In this document: positions 9,532-18,353 of the stretch, one piece after another | Position numbering within the stretch: position 1 is the stretch's first letter | Layout: each line of letters opens with the position of its first letter | Origin: Promethearchaeota archaeon | GTDB lineage: Archaea > Asgardarchaeota > Lokiarchaeia > Sigyniarchaeales > SOKP01 | Assembly: GCA_011364975.1 (NCBI GenBank) | Contig: RDOE01000031.1 | Coordinates: 1 to 37,286 of the forward strand | Reading direction: 5' to 3' | DNA length: 37,286 bases | Program-made: the position numbers and the translations under genes | Notes under the pieces: model-generated | Told to the model about the DNA's origin: nothing | Databases searched by the model: none | The model's input: the letters and a program-made list of their open reading frames with translations, nothing else

Positions 9532-10450
9532 ATTCAGATACCTCTTGTGTTTCAAATTGATGAGCAAGTCCAATTATGTCCATAATAGATTTAACTTTAT
9601 TTAATTTCAAGAAATTAGATAATCCGCTATTAATAGTTTTAATAATAGAGATATCTTTATGTAACGCAGTTCCAATTTGAACTGCTGAAGCTCCAGCCAA
9701 GAAGAATTCAACTACATCCTGCCAAGACTCCACTCCTCCACATCCAATAATTGGTATCTTCAAAATTTTGTATAAATCATAAACGTGTTTAACTGCAATA
9801 GGGTGAATAGCTTTTCCAGAAAGACCTCCACTTCCATGAGATAATAACGGACATTTTGTGTTGATATCTATTTTCATAGCAGAAATAGTATTTATTGCTA
9901 TAACAGCATCAGCTCCTCCATTCTCCGCAGCTAAGGCGATATCAATAAGATTTGTCACATTTGGATTCAATTTTACAAAAATTGGAATCTTTAAATTTTG
10001 CTTTAAAAGATTAACTAAAGAATAAGTTAATTTTTTATCAATTCCGATTGATGAGACTTCTGCATGAGGGCATGAAATATTAAGCTCAACAGCGTCTGCT
10101 CCAGCTTTTTCAGCTTTAAAAGCTACATCCAAATAAGATTTATTAGAATCCCCGAATATACTTACAATTAATGGGATATTATGGGATTTGATTTCCTTTA
10201 TTTCATTGATGAAATAATCAATACCTGGATTTGCTAAGCCAACGCTATTTAAGAAAGTCCCGGGAGTTATCTCAACAATAGATGGATTTCTATATCCTCT
10301 TCTAGGTATCGGACCAATGGATTTGGTTGTTATAGCACCTAAACCCGAATTAAATAATCGTATCATTGTGGAATAAGATACTCCTAAAATGCCAGAAGCT
10401 AGAATTAAAGGTGAGGTGATTTTTAATCCACATAGATTTACTTCAAGCAT
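9524..10450 (-). CDS. pyrD: Dihydroorotate dehydrogenase catalytic subunit PyrD (class 1B)
   Basis: PyrD oxidises dihydroorotate to orotate on FMN, the fourth step of pyrimidine synthesis. The 308-residue TIM-barrel protein begins MLEVNLCGLKITSPLILASG. It has the substrate-loop signature ELNISCPHA (catalytic cysteine), FVKLNPNVT, and the phosphate-binding end GCGGVESWQDV followed by GASAVQIGTAL. Class 1B is supported by the coupled downstream pyrK, which provides the FAD/iron-sulfur partner. The ATG at 10450 is unambiguous. It diverges from nop5 across a 70-base AT-rich promoter region. Confidence 0.96.
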   Translation of the reverse strand: MLEVNLCGLKITSPLILASGILGVSYSTMIRLFNSGLGAITTKSIGPIPRRGYRNPSIVEITPGTFLNSVGLANPGIDYFINEIKEIKSHNIPLIVSIFGDSNKSYLDVAFKAEKAGADAVELNISCPHAEVSSIGIDKKLTYSLVNLLKQNLKIPIFVKLNPNVTNLIDIALAAENGGADAVIAINTISAMKIDINTKCPLLSHGSGGLSGKAIHPIAVKHVYDLYKILKIPIIGCGGVESWQDVVEFFLAGASAVQIGTALHKDISIIKTINSGLSNFLKLNKVKSIMDIIGLAHQFETQEVSECD

Positions 10451-10520
10451 TATTAATATAATTTAAGAAATTATTATTATTATTATTTAAGAAATATTAA
10501 TGCAGAATTATTTTTAGAAA

Positions 10521-11744
10521 ATGAAATCTTTTATTATTGATACTTTAATAGGTATATTTGCCGTTGATGAGCTAGGAACCATTCTTAATTTTGCATTTTT
10601 GAATGAAAATGAAAACAGGATGATTAATTTCTATTCTTCTTTAGACAGCGGAATTCTTCTTGAGGAATATTTAAATTTTGTGGGGGAATTGAAGAATTCT
10701 GGGTTTGATGAATTTGTATTTGATAATAAAGAACTGGAAACTCTTACTTCAAAAGATCTAAATTGCAAATCTTCATATAATAGGCAAGCACCGGAGTTTA
10801 TAAACTTTCGAATAAATTTGGAGCATAAATTAAATAGTATTGGTTTCAAAAAATCAGAGGATGAACTTAAACTAATTTTTAAAAGTATTAGTGAAGAATT
10901 AATAAAGAATAAAATAAGTGAAGCTGGAGCTCAAAAAGATACAATTATCATTCAAATTATTGAAACCTTAGATATTATTAAAAAATCTATAAGTTTATTC
11001 AGTAGCAGACTTAGAGAATGGTATGGTTTGCATTTTCCAGAATTAACAGACAAATTAGTTGAAGATAACGTCATTTTAGCAGAAATGGTGGCAGTTTTAG
11101 GGAATAGAGAGAAGTTTACTATTAAAAACCTAAGAGAGAATTTTGACTTTAGTGAGGAAAGAATTAATGCTTTACATCAATTAGCAAATGATTCTATGGG
11201 TGCGAAAATTAATATTAATATTATTCAAGACTATGCAAATCAAATTATTTCACTTGACAAGTATAGAGCATTTCTAGAAAATTATTTAGAAGATTTAATG
11301 GAAGTATCCGCACCAAATTTGACTGGAATTATAGGTAGTTTAATAGGGGCAAAATTAATAGCAAAAGCAGGTAGTTTAAAAAAGTTAGCATTCATGCCAG
11401 CTTCTAGAATTCAACTTTTGGGTGCTGAGAAGGCATTATATCGTTTTTTAAAAAGTGGTGAAAAAAGACCAAAACATGGTTTAATTTTTCAATGGAATCA
11501 AATTAGAGGAAATAAACCTTGGATACGGGGCAAAATTTCTAGGCTTATTTCTGGCAAAATAGGGATCGCTGCTAAGTTAGATTTTTTTAAGGGAGAAATT
11601 ATAGCAGATTTTTTAACTAAAGAAATAGAACAAAAAATCATTGAAATTGAAAAGAAATACCCAAAGCCCCCAAAACAAGAGATTAAGCCCAAAAAGAAAA
11701 AAACTCAAGGTAAAAAGGGATCAAAGAAGAATATTAAGAGGTAA
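10521..11744 (+). CDS. nop5: C/D box sRNP core protein Nop5 (Nop56/58 homologue)
   Basis: Nop5 is the scaffold of the archaeal C/D-box RNP. It links L7Ae bound to the guide RNA with fibrillarin for 2'-O-methylation of rRNA and tRNA. The 407-residue protein has an N-terminal fibrillarin-binding domain, a long helical hairpin (about 110-250) and the Nop domain, with the hallmark region SGLSL-type replaced here by APNLTGIIGSLIGAKLIAKA and then LLGAEKALYRFL and HGLIFQ. It ends in a lysine-rich tail (residues about 380-407). The ATG at 10521 follows an AT-rich leader with a TATA-like TTATTTAAG about 35 bases upstream. Fibrillarin begins seven bases after its stop. Confidence 0.95.
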   Translation: MKSFIIDTLIGIFAVDELGTILNFAFLNENENRMINFYSSLDSGILLEEYLNFVGELKNSGFDEFVFDNKELETLTSKDLNCKSSYNRQAPEFINFRINLEHKLNSIGFKKSEDELKLIFKSISEELIKNKISEAGAQKDTIIIQIIETLDIIKKSISLFSSRLREWYGLHFPELTDKLVEDNVILAEMVAVLGNREKFTIKNLRENFDFSEERINALHQLANDSMGAKININIIQDYANQIISLDKYRAFLENYLEDLMEVSAPNLTGIIGSLIGAKLIAKAGSLKKLAFMPASRIQLLGAEKALYRFLKSGEKRPKHGLIFQWNQIRGNKPWIRGKISRLISGKIGIAAKLDFFKGEIIADFLTKEIEQKIIEIEKKYPKPPKQEIKPKKKKTQGKKGSKKNIKR

Positions 11745-11751
11745 AAATAGA

Positions 11752-12441
11752 ATGGACAAAGTTGAAATCAGAATTCACCCTAAATATAAAAATGTATATG
11801 TTTCTGGGTCACCAGAGAATTACAGGTTATATACCAAGAATTTAATTCCAGGTAGAAAAACTATTGATGAAAAATTAATAATCATTGGTGGAGATGAATA
11901 TAGAGAATGGGATCCCTATAGGAGTAAATTAGCAGCCCTTATTTTAGAGGAACCTATGACTAATCTATTTTTAGATAATTTAAATTGCTTATATTTAGGA
12001 GCATCGTCAGGAACGACTATATCCTATCTATCAGACATACTTAACAAGGGTATTATTTACGGAGTAGAATTTGCAGAGCGTAGTATACGTCAATTAATCC
12101 AAAATTGTAAAGATAGAAAAAATGTTATTCCCATCTTGGGTGACGCTAATTTTCCAGAAGATTATGGGCATAATATTTTTACTGCTATTGATCTAATTTA
12201 TCAAGACGTTGCCCAACCTAATCAGGCGGAAATTGCAATTAAAAACGCTGAATATTATCTAAAAAAAGATGGTATCCTCATTATCGCTATAAAGTCCCAA
12301 TCTATTGATAGTATTAGTAAATCTGAAAAAGTTTATGCTCAAGAGAAGCATTATATAGAAGAAAAAGGATATCGGATTATTAAAAGTGTTAATATCCATA
12401 AATATGCCTCTAATCATATCATTTTGATTGTTCAGAGATAA
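11752..12441 (+). CDS. flpA: Fibrillarin-like rRNA/tRNA 2'-O-methyltransferase
   Basis: The catalytic subunit of the C/D-box RNP, transferring methyl groups from SAM to 2'-hydroxyls chosen by guide RNA. The 229-residue protein has the archaeal fibrillarin N-domain (about 1-55), the linker YREWDPYRSKLAALI, a SAM-binding loop in LYLGASSGTT, the acidic residue in YGVEFAERS, and the later motifs IPILGDANFP, IYQDVAQP and IIAIKSQSID. The open frame runs back into nop5, but the ATG at 11752 is preceded by AGAGGT overlapping the nop5 stop and gives the family N-terminus, so I chose it. It ends convergently with rnhB. Confidence 0.96.
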   Translation: MDKVEIRIHPKYKNVYVSGSPENYRLYTKNLIPGRKTIDEKLIIIGGDEYREWDPYRSKLAALILEEPMTNLFLDNLNCLYLGASSGTTISYLSDILNKGIIYGVEFAERSIRQLIQNCKDRKNVIPILGDANFPEDYGHNIFTAIDLIYQDVAQPNQAEIAIKNAEYYLKKDGILIIAIKSQSIDSISKSEKVYAQEKHYIEEKGYRIIKSVNIHKYASNHIILIVQR

Positions 12442-12457
12442 GAGAGAACATTAATCT

Positions 12458-13177
12458 TTATTGATTTGTAAATTCGGTTATTTTTTTATTTTTTAACTCC
12501 CTATTAAGAATATTTTTTGTAGTTTGCCACGACTTTCTTACAAAAGGAGGGGTTTTTTTGTGTTCTATAATCCAATTACGTAGCGATTCTATGGTTCTCG
12601 CATCTGAAGGATACCCTGAGCCAAAATCACCGTATTTGCCCTTTAATTCGTTAATGATCGAGTCTCGTAAATCTTTAGCGATAATTGAGCTAGCAGAAAC
12701 TACAGGATATATAATATCTGCTTTATGTCTCGCAATAATCTTTTTAGGTTTATAATTTAGACCCATTTTAATAGAGTTTTTAAATCTTTGTTCATTGACA
12801 TCAACAGCATCTATATAAATTTCGTCGGGAGTCAAATCATTTATAATATTAGCCATATATAGTTCCTCGAGTTGATTTAGCGTAATTTTTTTTTGTTCTC
12901 TTTGATCGATTTCTTCAGCACTTATTTCTGCTATTTTAAGTTTTAAAGCATTTTGTTTAATTATAATGGCTAGTTGTTTTCTTTTTTCGGGAGTTAATTT
13001 TTTCGAATCCTTTACTCCTATAGCTTTTAATAATTCAATCTGATTATCATAAAAACAAACACCACAGATAATCATCGGGCCAAAAACTGGACCTCTACCG
13101 GCTTCATCTATTCCACAAATAATTAGTTTGTTATTTTCCGGATTCTTGAATGAGATCGATGAACTCTTCTTCATCAT
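12458..13177 (-). CDS. rnhB: Ribonuclease HII
   Basis: RNase HII cuts the RNA strand of RNA-DNA hybrids and starts removal of misincorporated ribonucleotides. The 239-residue protein carries the archaeal type 2 signature CGIDEAGRGPVFGPM with acidic residues D24 and E25, a further catalytic Asp in YIDAVDV, and HKADIIYPVVSASSIIAKD. The C-terminus ends in a helical lysine-rich stretch typical of archaeal enzymes. The start overlaps the end of the upstream regulator gene by 47 bases; two adjacent ATGs (13177 and 13174) are possible and no later start fits before the DEAGRG motif, so coupling is likely. Confidence 0.95.
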   Translation of the reverse strand: MMKKSSSISFKNPENNKLIICGIDEAGRGPVFGPMIICGVCFYDNQIELLKAIGVKDSKKLTPEKRKQLAIIIKQNALKLKIAEISAEEIDQREQKKITLNQLEELYMANIINDLTPDEIYIDAVDVNEQRFKNSIKMGLNYKPKKIIARHKADIIYPVVSASSIIAKDLRDSIINELKGKYGDFGSGYPSDARTIESLRNWIIEHKKTPPFVRKSWQTTKNILNRELKNKKITEFTNQ

Positions 13178-14141
13178 CCACTTCTTCTAGAGTCTTGATT
13201 TTTAATATTGGTATTTTATTAGTTTTTAATGAATCAGGTATTCTTATATCGTTATTAACAATAAATAGAGTATTTTTATTAAATAACTCCTTAAATAAAC
13301 TTAAACATCTCAAATTAAGTTCATTAAGTTTTTTCTCTTCATCAGAAATACCTGAAAAAACTGGAAAGATAGTGTGTTCAGCATCTTTAGTGACTATTTT
13401 TGAGTAAATAGATAACTTAAATGGAATAGTTCCTTTTTTGTACCAATATGAACTTATTCCAATATCATTTAAAATTTCCTGCAAATGATATTCAAATGGA
13501 TTTAGCTCATCCTCTTGATGCATCTCTTCATTATCAATATCAAATTTAAAGTTCCACTCGAAGAGATTAATTCTTTTAAAAATGTCACTACAATCTAAAA
13601 TTTGTGCTATCTTATTTGCTATACTTTCAGAAGGGCGCATACTTTCATTTTCATAAGCACAAACTGTCCTTTTGGTAACGCCTAAAATTTCAGATAATTT
13701 TTTCCGTGATATTAACAAATTTTCACGTATAGTTTTCATTAAATCGCCTTTAATGTAAATAACGCCTCCACCTCTTCTAGCAAGAATATATGGATAACTA
13801 TCTTGGTCTAAAATGTTTTCTAATGTTTTTAATGTAATAAATGGTAAATCTTCTCTTATATAAATAGTATTATCCTCCAATTTTTGATATCTATTTCTTA
13901 TCCCTATAAGTAGGGGTTTAGATTTCAATAGGGCTGATAAGGATTTAATATCATTAATAACATCAGGATTTAAATTATCAATATTTGGAAACACCTTTAC
14001 ACTGAAAACCATATTAGCAATTTTCACTAACAGATCAAAGCAGAAGGTGTTTTTTTTCGTAGAAAAGCTATCTAAGACAAAAGTCTCAAAATTAGCTTTC
14101 TTTAACAAATCATCAATTCTTTGAATTATATTATTGATCAT
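13131..14141 (-). CDS. Archaeal HTH-type transcriptional regulator (COG1395-like)
   Basis: The 336-residue protein matches in layout the archaeal family annotated as putative HTH-type regulators. It has an N-terminal nuclease-like alpha/beta region (about 1-125), a central XRE-type helix-turn-helix (about 130-190; LLISRKKLSEILGVTKRTVCAYEN is its core), and a mixed C-terminal domain. Members are conserved in archaea, but their regulated genes are not established. The N-terminal part contains FDLLVKIANMVFSVKVF and KPLLIG, a pattern like restriction-endonuclease-fold domains, though I cannot show catalytic residues. It overlaps rnhB by 47 bases. The ATG at 14141 is the natural start. Confidence 0.82.
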   Translation of the reverse strand: MINNIIQRIDDLLKKANFETFVLDSFSTKKNTFCFDLLVKIANMVFSVKVFPNIDNLNPDVINDIKSLSALLKSKPLLIGIRNRYQKLEDNTIYIREDLPFITLKTLENILDQDSYPYILARRGGGVIYIKGDLMKTIRENLLISRKKLSEILGVTKRTVCAYENESMRPSESIANKIAQILDCSDIFKRINLFEWNFKFDIDNEEMHQEDELNPFEYHLQEILNDIGISSYWYKKGTIPFKLSIYSKIVTKDAEHTIFPVFSGISDEEKKLNELNLRCLSLFKELFNKNTLFIVNNDIRIPDSLKTNKIPILKIKTLEEVDDEEEFIDLIQESGK

Positions 14142-14260
14142 CAGTCTAATTAATACTAGTAATGTAAAACTATATTATTTTTTCTAGTAAATTTATAGGT
14201 GGAATCTTAATTAATTTAATTGTTTAAGGAATTGAGACTGTATACGAAAACAATTATTAA

Positions 14261-14830
14261 TTATTGATTTGTTAATTTAAGAAAGTTAGAGTCGGTAATA
14301 ATACCAACATATTTTCCTAAATCTTTTACTAAAACTGCGGGATAATTTATAAGTAAATTGGATATTTCTCTAACATTCCAATTTTTCTCCACTTCAGGGA
14401 ACGGTAATTCTTTAATGTCAAATACATTCATATATAAGATATCTGGATTATCAATAATGAATTTTTGAATTTTTTTAGAAGTAATACTTCCTATATTTAA
14501 ACCATTTTGATCCATTATAGGCACTTGTGAAATCTTGTACTTATTCATCAATTCTATCGCATCTTTAACTGTGGATTCTGATGTTAGGTGATAGATTTTT
14601 CGCGTCATTATATCATTAGCCGTAATTAATGCTTGAGATCTTTTAATACTTTCATTTTCCAAATAATCGTAGATTGCTTTAAATTTAGAATAGGGTGGAT
14701 CCATTGTTCCATTCTCGATCCTTGAAATTGTTGATTGTTGTATTCCTAATTTTTGCCCTAATTCTTTTTGGCTTATGTTTAATTTTTTCCGTAATTCCCG
14801 AATTTTTGCGTAATCTGGCAAGCTTTCCAT
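14261..14830 (-). CDS. HTH (XRE) regulator with paired CBS domains
   Basis: A 189-residue fusion of an N-terminal lambda-repressor-like HTH (about 8-60; KLNISQKELGQKLGIQQSTISRIENG) to two CBS motifs (about 70-185; DIMTRKIYHLTSESTVKDAI and a second ending YVGIITDSNFLKL). CBS pairs commonly sense adenosyl compounds such as AMP, ATP or SAM. The gene diverges from methionine adenosyltransferase across 149 bases containing a palindromic candidate operator, so I infer that it may sense SAM or an adenylate and control the mat gene and itself. The ligand and target are unproven. The architecture is known in archaea. Confidence 0.85.
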   Translation of the reverse strand: MESLPDYAKIRELRKKLNISQKELGQKLGIQQSTISRIENGTMDPPYSKFKAIYDYLENESIKRSQALITANDIMTRKIYHLTSESTVKDAIELMNKYKISQVPIMDQNGLNIGSITSKKIQKFIIDNPDILYMNVFDIKELPFPEVEKNWNVREISNLLINYPAVLVKDLGKYVGIITDSNFLKLTNQ

Positions 14831-14867
14831 GATAAATTTAATAAAGTTTATTTAGTATAATTTGTAC

Positions 14868-14891
14868 GCATAAAAAATGCATTTTATGCAT
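14868..14891. promoter_or_regulatory. Interlocked palindromes, candidate operator for the HTH-CBS regulator
   Basis: Two overlapping inverted repeats lie 38-61 bases upstream of the regulator start. One is GCAT-5 nt-ATGC (14868-14880). The other is TGCAT-TTT-ATGCA (14878-14890), set inside two ATGCAT hexamers. They sit just upstream of the mat TATA box and in the regulator's own promoter zone, as expected for an autoregulatory, dual-promoter operator. Binding is inferred, not shown. Confidence 0.4.
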
Positions 14892-14950
14892 ATATAATAT
14901 AATAATTATTATATTGGATAATTAATTTAAAAAAATATTTAAAAAACTAC

Positions 14951-14958
14951 TTATATAA
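14951..14958 (+). promoter_or_regulatory. TATA box of the mat gene, probable leaderless transcript
   Basis: TTATATAA (within ACTTATATAAATAAG) is centred about 25 bases before the mat ATG at 14980. Archaeal TATA boxes lie about 25 bases before the transcription start, so the mRNA probably begins at or next to the ATG. No Shine-Dalgarno sequence precedes it, which agrees with a leaderless message. Confidence 0.6.
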
Positions 14959-14979
14959 ATAAGAAATTGGTTAATTAAA

Positions 14980-16221
14980 ATGTTAAAAATAACTCGCGCA
15001 AACTTTTTACCCATCGAAAAAAGTGAATTCCCTGAAATTTGTGAAAGGAAAGGAGTAGGGCATCCAGATTCTGTCTGTGATGCTGTCGCAGACGCATGTT
15101 CAAGAGCTCTATGTCAATATTACCTCTCGAAATATAATCGAGTGTACCATCATAATGTTGATAAAGCTGCCTTAGTAGGAGGTACCGCAAAACCAGAATT
15201 TGGTGGAGGACTAATTATTCAACCACAATATTTTTTAATTGTAGGAAGAGCTATAAATCAAATACTTATAGAATGTGGGTCTGAAAGTAAATTAGAATAT
15301 ATTCCTGTAGCAACGATCTGTATTGAGACCCAACGCCGAGAATTAGAAAAAATATTTAGAAATTTAGATTTAAATAAAGATATTCAATTTGATTATGCCG
15401 TACGCCCTGGTTCCATAGACCTAACTGGTGTATTTGATGAGTCTCATCATACTGAAGAGGTACCTCTAGCTAATGATACTAGTTTTGGGGTAGGTTATGC
15501 GCCATATTCCGATGTTGAAAAAATAACTTTGGAAGCGGAATATCTATTGAATTCTCCTCAATTCAAAGATAAATGTAAAGGTTCAGGCGAAGATATTAAA
15601 ATTATGACTGAAAGAATTGGAAATAAAATCGGTATTACTGTTGCTGCTGCGATGGTGAGCAAATATATTAATGATGCGGATGAATATCTCAGCTATACAA
15701 ACCAGATCAAGGATTCTGTGTTAGATTTGGCTGCTAAAATTATTCCAGAAAAAGAAGTAACATGTCAGGTTAATGTAGCAGATAATATCGAGAAAGGGAT
15801 TATGTATTTAACAATTACAGGTACATCTGCAGAAGCAGGGGATGATGGTGAAGTAGGCAGAGGAAATAGAAGCAATGGTTTAATAACACCTTGCAGAACT
15901 ATGAGTTTAGAAGCAGTTTGCGGTAAAAATCCAATTAATCATGTTGGTAAAATTTATAATATAACCGCAACTGAAATGGCACGTGAAATATATAAACGCG
16001 GAGAAGGTAATATCCTTGAAGCTCACGTTAAACTATTATCCCAAATTGGACATCCAATTACTGAACCTTGGATAAATTCAATAGAATTAGTTCCTGCTGA
16101 TAATGTGAATTTTACAACTATAGAGAAAATCGCTCAAGAAGTATCTCAGGAAATGCTTAGTAAGGAATATTTTATTGATTTACGTAAGCGCTTAATATCT
16201 GGTAAAGTACAAGTTTTTTAA
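14980..16221 (+). CDS. mat: S-adenosylmethionine synthetase, archaeal type
   Basis: Makes S-adenosylmethionine from methionine and ATP, feeding the many SAM users seen here (fibrillarin, Elp3 and other radical SAM enzymes). The 413-residue protein belongs to the divergent archaeal family. Signature segments are [15 protein letters not shown] (about 26-40), a lysine/glycine region [20 protein letters not shown], and the C-terminal block [20 protein letters not shown], and [13 protein letters not shown]. Length is slightly above the usual 400. The ATG at 14980 gives [11 protein letters not shown]. It is divergently paired with the HTH-CBS regulator and followed by an oligo-T terminator. Confidence 0.96.
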   Translation: MLKITRANFLPIEKSEFPEICERKGVGHPDSVCDAVADACSRALCQYYLSKYNRVYHHNVDKAALVGGTAKPEFGGGLIIQPQYFLIVGRAINQILIECGSESKLEYIPVATICIETQRRELEKIFRNLDLNKDIQFDYAVRPGSIDLTGVFDESHHTEEVPLANDTSFGVGYAPYSDVEKITLEAEYLLNSPQFKDKCKGSGEDIKIMTERIGNKIGITVAAAMVSKYINDADEYLSYTNQIKDSVLDLAAKIIPEKEVTCQVNVADNIEKGIMYLTITGTSAEAGDDGEVGRGNRSNGLITPCRTMSLEAVCGKNPINHVGKIYNITATEMAREIYKRGEGNILEAHVKLLSQIGHPITEPWINSIELVPADNVNFTTIEKIAQEVSQEMLSKEYFIDLRKRLISGKVQVF

Positions 16222-16234
16222 GTGCCAATCCCAA

Positions 16235-16242
16235 TTTTTTTT
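16235..16242 (+). terminator. Oligo-T terminator after mat
   Basis: A run of eight T residues begins 14 bases after the mat stop codon and is followed by a second T5. Archaeal RNA polymerase terminates at such U-tracts without needing a hairpin, and none is evident here. Confidence 0.5.
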
Positions 16243-16342
16243 CCTTAATTTTTGAAAAAATTTATTATAATTCCTAAAATATTATTTAAATTACGTTATA
16301 TAATTTAATGATACAAATTAACTTAAATTCAGTGAACTTTGG

Positions 16343-16591
16343 TTGGGTTTAGATAAATGGATTGCACCTGAAAAAGAGAAAAAGAAAAAAAAAGAAGAAT
16401 CTAAGATAAATTCTCAAGGAATTTCAAATTCTAGAAAGAAAGAAAGAGTAAAAGAAACACCGATTTTAACAAAACACACTCTTATTTGCCCTAAAGCCAA
16501 ATGTAAATACCAAAAGGTTATAGTAAAACGAATATTGACTGAAAAAGATAAAGTATGTCCCAAATGTAAAGGTTTGATGAGGATTAAATGA
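16343..16591 (+). CDS. Small basic zinc-ribbon protein
   Basis: An 82-residue protein, not recognised as a named family. The first half is a lysine/glutamate-rich, probably disordered tail. The second half is a compact four-cysteine zinc ribbon, with cysteines spaced CPKAKC then CPKC and a basic end LMRIK. No ATG is in frame before the ribbon, so the start is probably the TTG at 16343, giving MGLDKWIAP; TATA-like TTATATAA lies about 45 bases upstream. A nucleic-acid or protein-binding role is plausible from the fold only. It is convergent with the next small zinc-ribbon gene, with three bases between them. Confidence 0.55.
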   Translation: MGLDKWIAPEKEKKKKKEESKINSQGISNSRKKERVKETPILTKHTLICPKAKCKYQKVIVKRILTEKDKVCPKCKGLMRIK

Positions 16592-16594
16592 AAA

Positions 16595-16816
16595 TTATTT
16601 AATCGGGAGATTATTTAAATCAAATTCAGTTTCGCAATTGGGACAGCGGTTTTTCTTTTTACTATATTTTAATATCAAATAGATAAAGAATCCTAATCCG
16701 GCGGTTAGAAGGACCATAAAACAGAGTACTTCATGATATAAATGGTCAAAATTTTTTCGCCTTAATATAACCTTTTCTTCGCAAATCGGACAATAAACTT
16801 CTCTTTTGACCAGCAA
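16595..16816 (-). CDS. Small membrane protein with split zinc ribbon
   Basis: A short protein (73 residues from the chosen start) with CPIC near the N-terminus, one hydrophobic segment (about 28-47, FMVLLTAGLGFFIYLIL), and CPNC near the C-terminus. The two CxxC knuckles flank the membrane span, so either they bind zinc in separate molecules or the hydrophobic part is a hairpin that lets them meet. The start is TTG at 16816 because AAAAGG (16823-16828) lies six bases before it; the TTG at 16822 abuts the ribosome site and is less likely. Not recognised as a named family. Confidence 0.55.
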   Translation of the reverse strand: MLVKREVYCPICEEKVILRRKNFDHLYHEVLCFMVLLTAGLGFFIYLILKYSKKKNRCPNCETEFDLNNLPIK

Positions 16817-16930
16817 AATCAACCTTTTATGTATAGTTTCTTATATTGATGAAAAGTTTTAATTATTTAATTAATTTACGGGGAGCCAATCCTGAAGCAA
16901 AAATCTAGACTTTACTATAATATAATTATA

Positions 16931-17056
16931 TTATTCTTCTTTTTTCTTCTTTGTTAAATCAGTTAAAATATTCCATGTACTCCCAACTCCTAATTCATTA
17001 AGCTTCTTGCGTTCATTATTGATATCATTTTTATCATTCTTTTCTTCTTCACTCAT
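16931..17056 (-). CDS. Small charged protein, 41 residues (candidate)
   Basis: An ATG-initiated frame of 41 codons starting MSEEEKNDKND, rich in Glu, Lys and Asn, with a short central hydrophobic patch around LGVGSTWNILTDL and a lysine/glutamate tail. No Shine-Dalgarno sequence is present, but AAATTATAAT (17079-17088) lies about 27 bases before the ATG, as expected for a leaderless archaeal gene. It fills what would otherwise be a large gap between the neighbouring genes. Function unknown; a chance frame cannot be excluded. Conservation of the central LGVGSTW patch in relatives would decide. Confidence 0.5.
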   Translation of the reverse strand: MSEEEKNDKNDINNERKKLNELGVGSTWNILTDLTKKKKEE

Positions 17057-17207
17057 AGTAGGTAAAATTTTAGGGTAATTATAATTTAACAAAATATCTT
17101 TAAATTCAAATTTAAATTTAGGCTTAATATTATTAAGATTGAATTTTATATTTAAAATAATATTAATTCTAAATGAAACTGTAGGTAAAAGCCGGAAGGA
17201 TTATTTT

Positions 17208-18194
17208 ATGCCAGTTTGTTATCATTGTGGAATAAATGCTACGGAGTCATACTTTTGTTTAAAATGCGGGCAAAATTATTGTTCACTTCACAAGGAACCA
17301 ATTGATCATGAATGTAATATTGTTATTGAAAGTTTAAAGCCATCACAATCCCTTCATGTACCCACAGCTTTAAATCAATACTCTCAAATAGCCAATACTA
17401 ATATTGAAACACCTCAAGGATTTGCAGGTGTCATTCGTGGTACGAGTGATGGTACCTATACCTGGTATCGTCAAGAAAAAGCAATACCTCAGGACGCTTT
17501 TGATCCCAATTCTGGAATTAAATTCAAGGGAATAATGTTAGCGCATAAATCAGAGTTAATTCATTTTATAATTGGTTCAACACTGATCTTTATTTTAGGA
17601 TTGATCAGTTTCTATAATCCATCATATGTTGAATTAGGTTATGGATGGGGATTTTTCTTACTTGCTGGTTTTTATACCACAGCCTTTTTATTTCATGAAT
17701 TAGGACATCGGCAGGTTGCAAAACATTTTAATCTTCAGACCAAATTTAGACTTTTGACCTTTGGAATGTATTTAACAACCATTAGTATTATCTTCGGATT
17801 AATGACTTTGTTAAATCTTTCACCACCATTGCCGACCTTAGCCTTACCAGGGGCAGTTGTTGTATTAGGATTAGATAAAATTAGTCGAAAAACAGGTTTA
17901 TGTAAGGCGGCTGGTCCTACCATTAATTTGATTTATGGTGGAATCTTATTTATAGTTTCTTTTTTAATACCTAAATTTCTATTTCCCTTGAACTACTTTC
18001 TGTGCATTGCGGCTAATTTGAATTTTATGCTAGGTAGTTTCAATATGCTCCCGTTTGGGATTTTAGATGGACAAAATATCTGGAAATGGAAAAAAAATGT
18101 TTATTTTGGTTTAATGGGTCCCTTATTGATATTGTTAATTATAACATTAATCATCCTATATAGTGATTTAGTGGTTTTTCTCTACTTCCTTTAA
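17208..18194 (+). CDS. AN1 zinc finger-site-2 protease (M50) fusion
   Basis: A 328-residue membrane protease. Residues about 4-36 form an AN1-like zinc finger (CYHCG, CLKCG, CSLHK, DHEC). After a linker, the membrane domain carries the zinc metalloprotease motif HELGH (163-167) and the second-ligand motif LDG (276-278, in FGILDGQN). At least five hydrophobic segments follow the pattern of M50 rhomboid-like site-2 proteases, which cut substrates within membranes. Both active-site motifs are intact. The frame is open upstream to 17139, but ATG 17208 has GGAAGGA seven bases before it and starts right at the zinc finger. The neighbouring gene has the same finger on another intramembrane protease fold. 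Confidence 0.88.
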   Translation: MPVCYHCGINATESYFCLKCGQNYCSLHKEPIDHECNIVIESLKPSQSLHVPTALNQYSQIANTNIETPQGFAGVIRGTSDGTYTWYRQEKAIPQDAFDPNSGIKFKGIMLAHKSELIHFIIGSTLIFILGLISFYNPSYVELGYGWGFFLLAGFYTTAFLFHELGHRQVAKHFNLQTKFRLLTFGMYLTTISIIFGLMTLLNLSPPLPTLALPGAVVVLGLDKISRKTGLCKAAGPTINLIYGGILFIVSFLIPKFLFPLNYFLCIAANLNFMLGSFNMLPFGILDGQNIWKWKKNVYFGLMGPLLILLIITLIILYSDLVVFLYFL

Positions 18195-18353
18195 AAATTA
18201 TTACTATTAGCCATATATGGAGTTTGATAACAGATAGAAAGGAAATAAAAAATGTCAAGATTTATTGCTATTCATGCATAAATATAAGTTGATAAGTTCT
18301 TAATTGATTTTAATATAAAATTAGTTTACGAAATAAATAAATCCGAGCCTGTT

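Noticed and set aside
9532..9573. TTG at 9573 as the pyrK start
   Set aside because: It gives a 50-base overlap with pyrD and lacks a ribosome site; GTG 9531 has AGAGG and an eight-base overlap.
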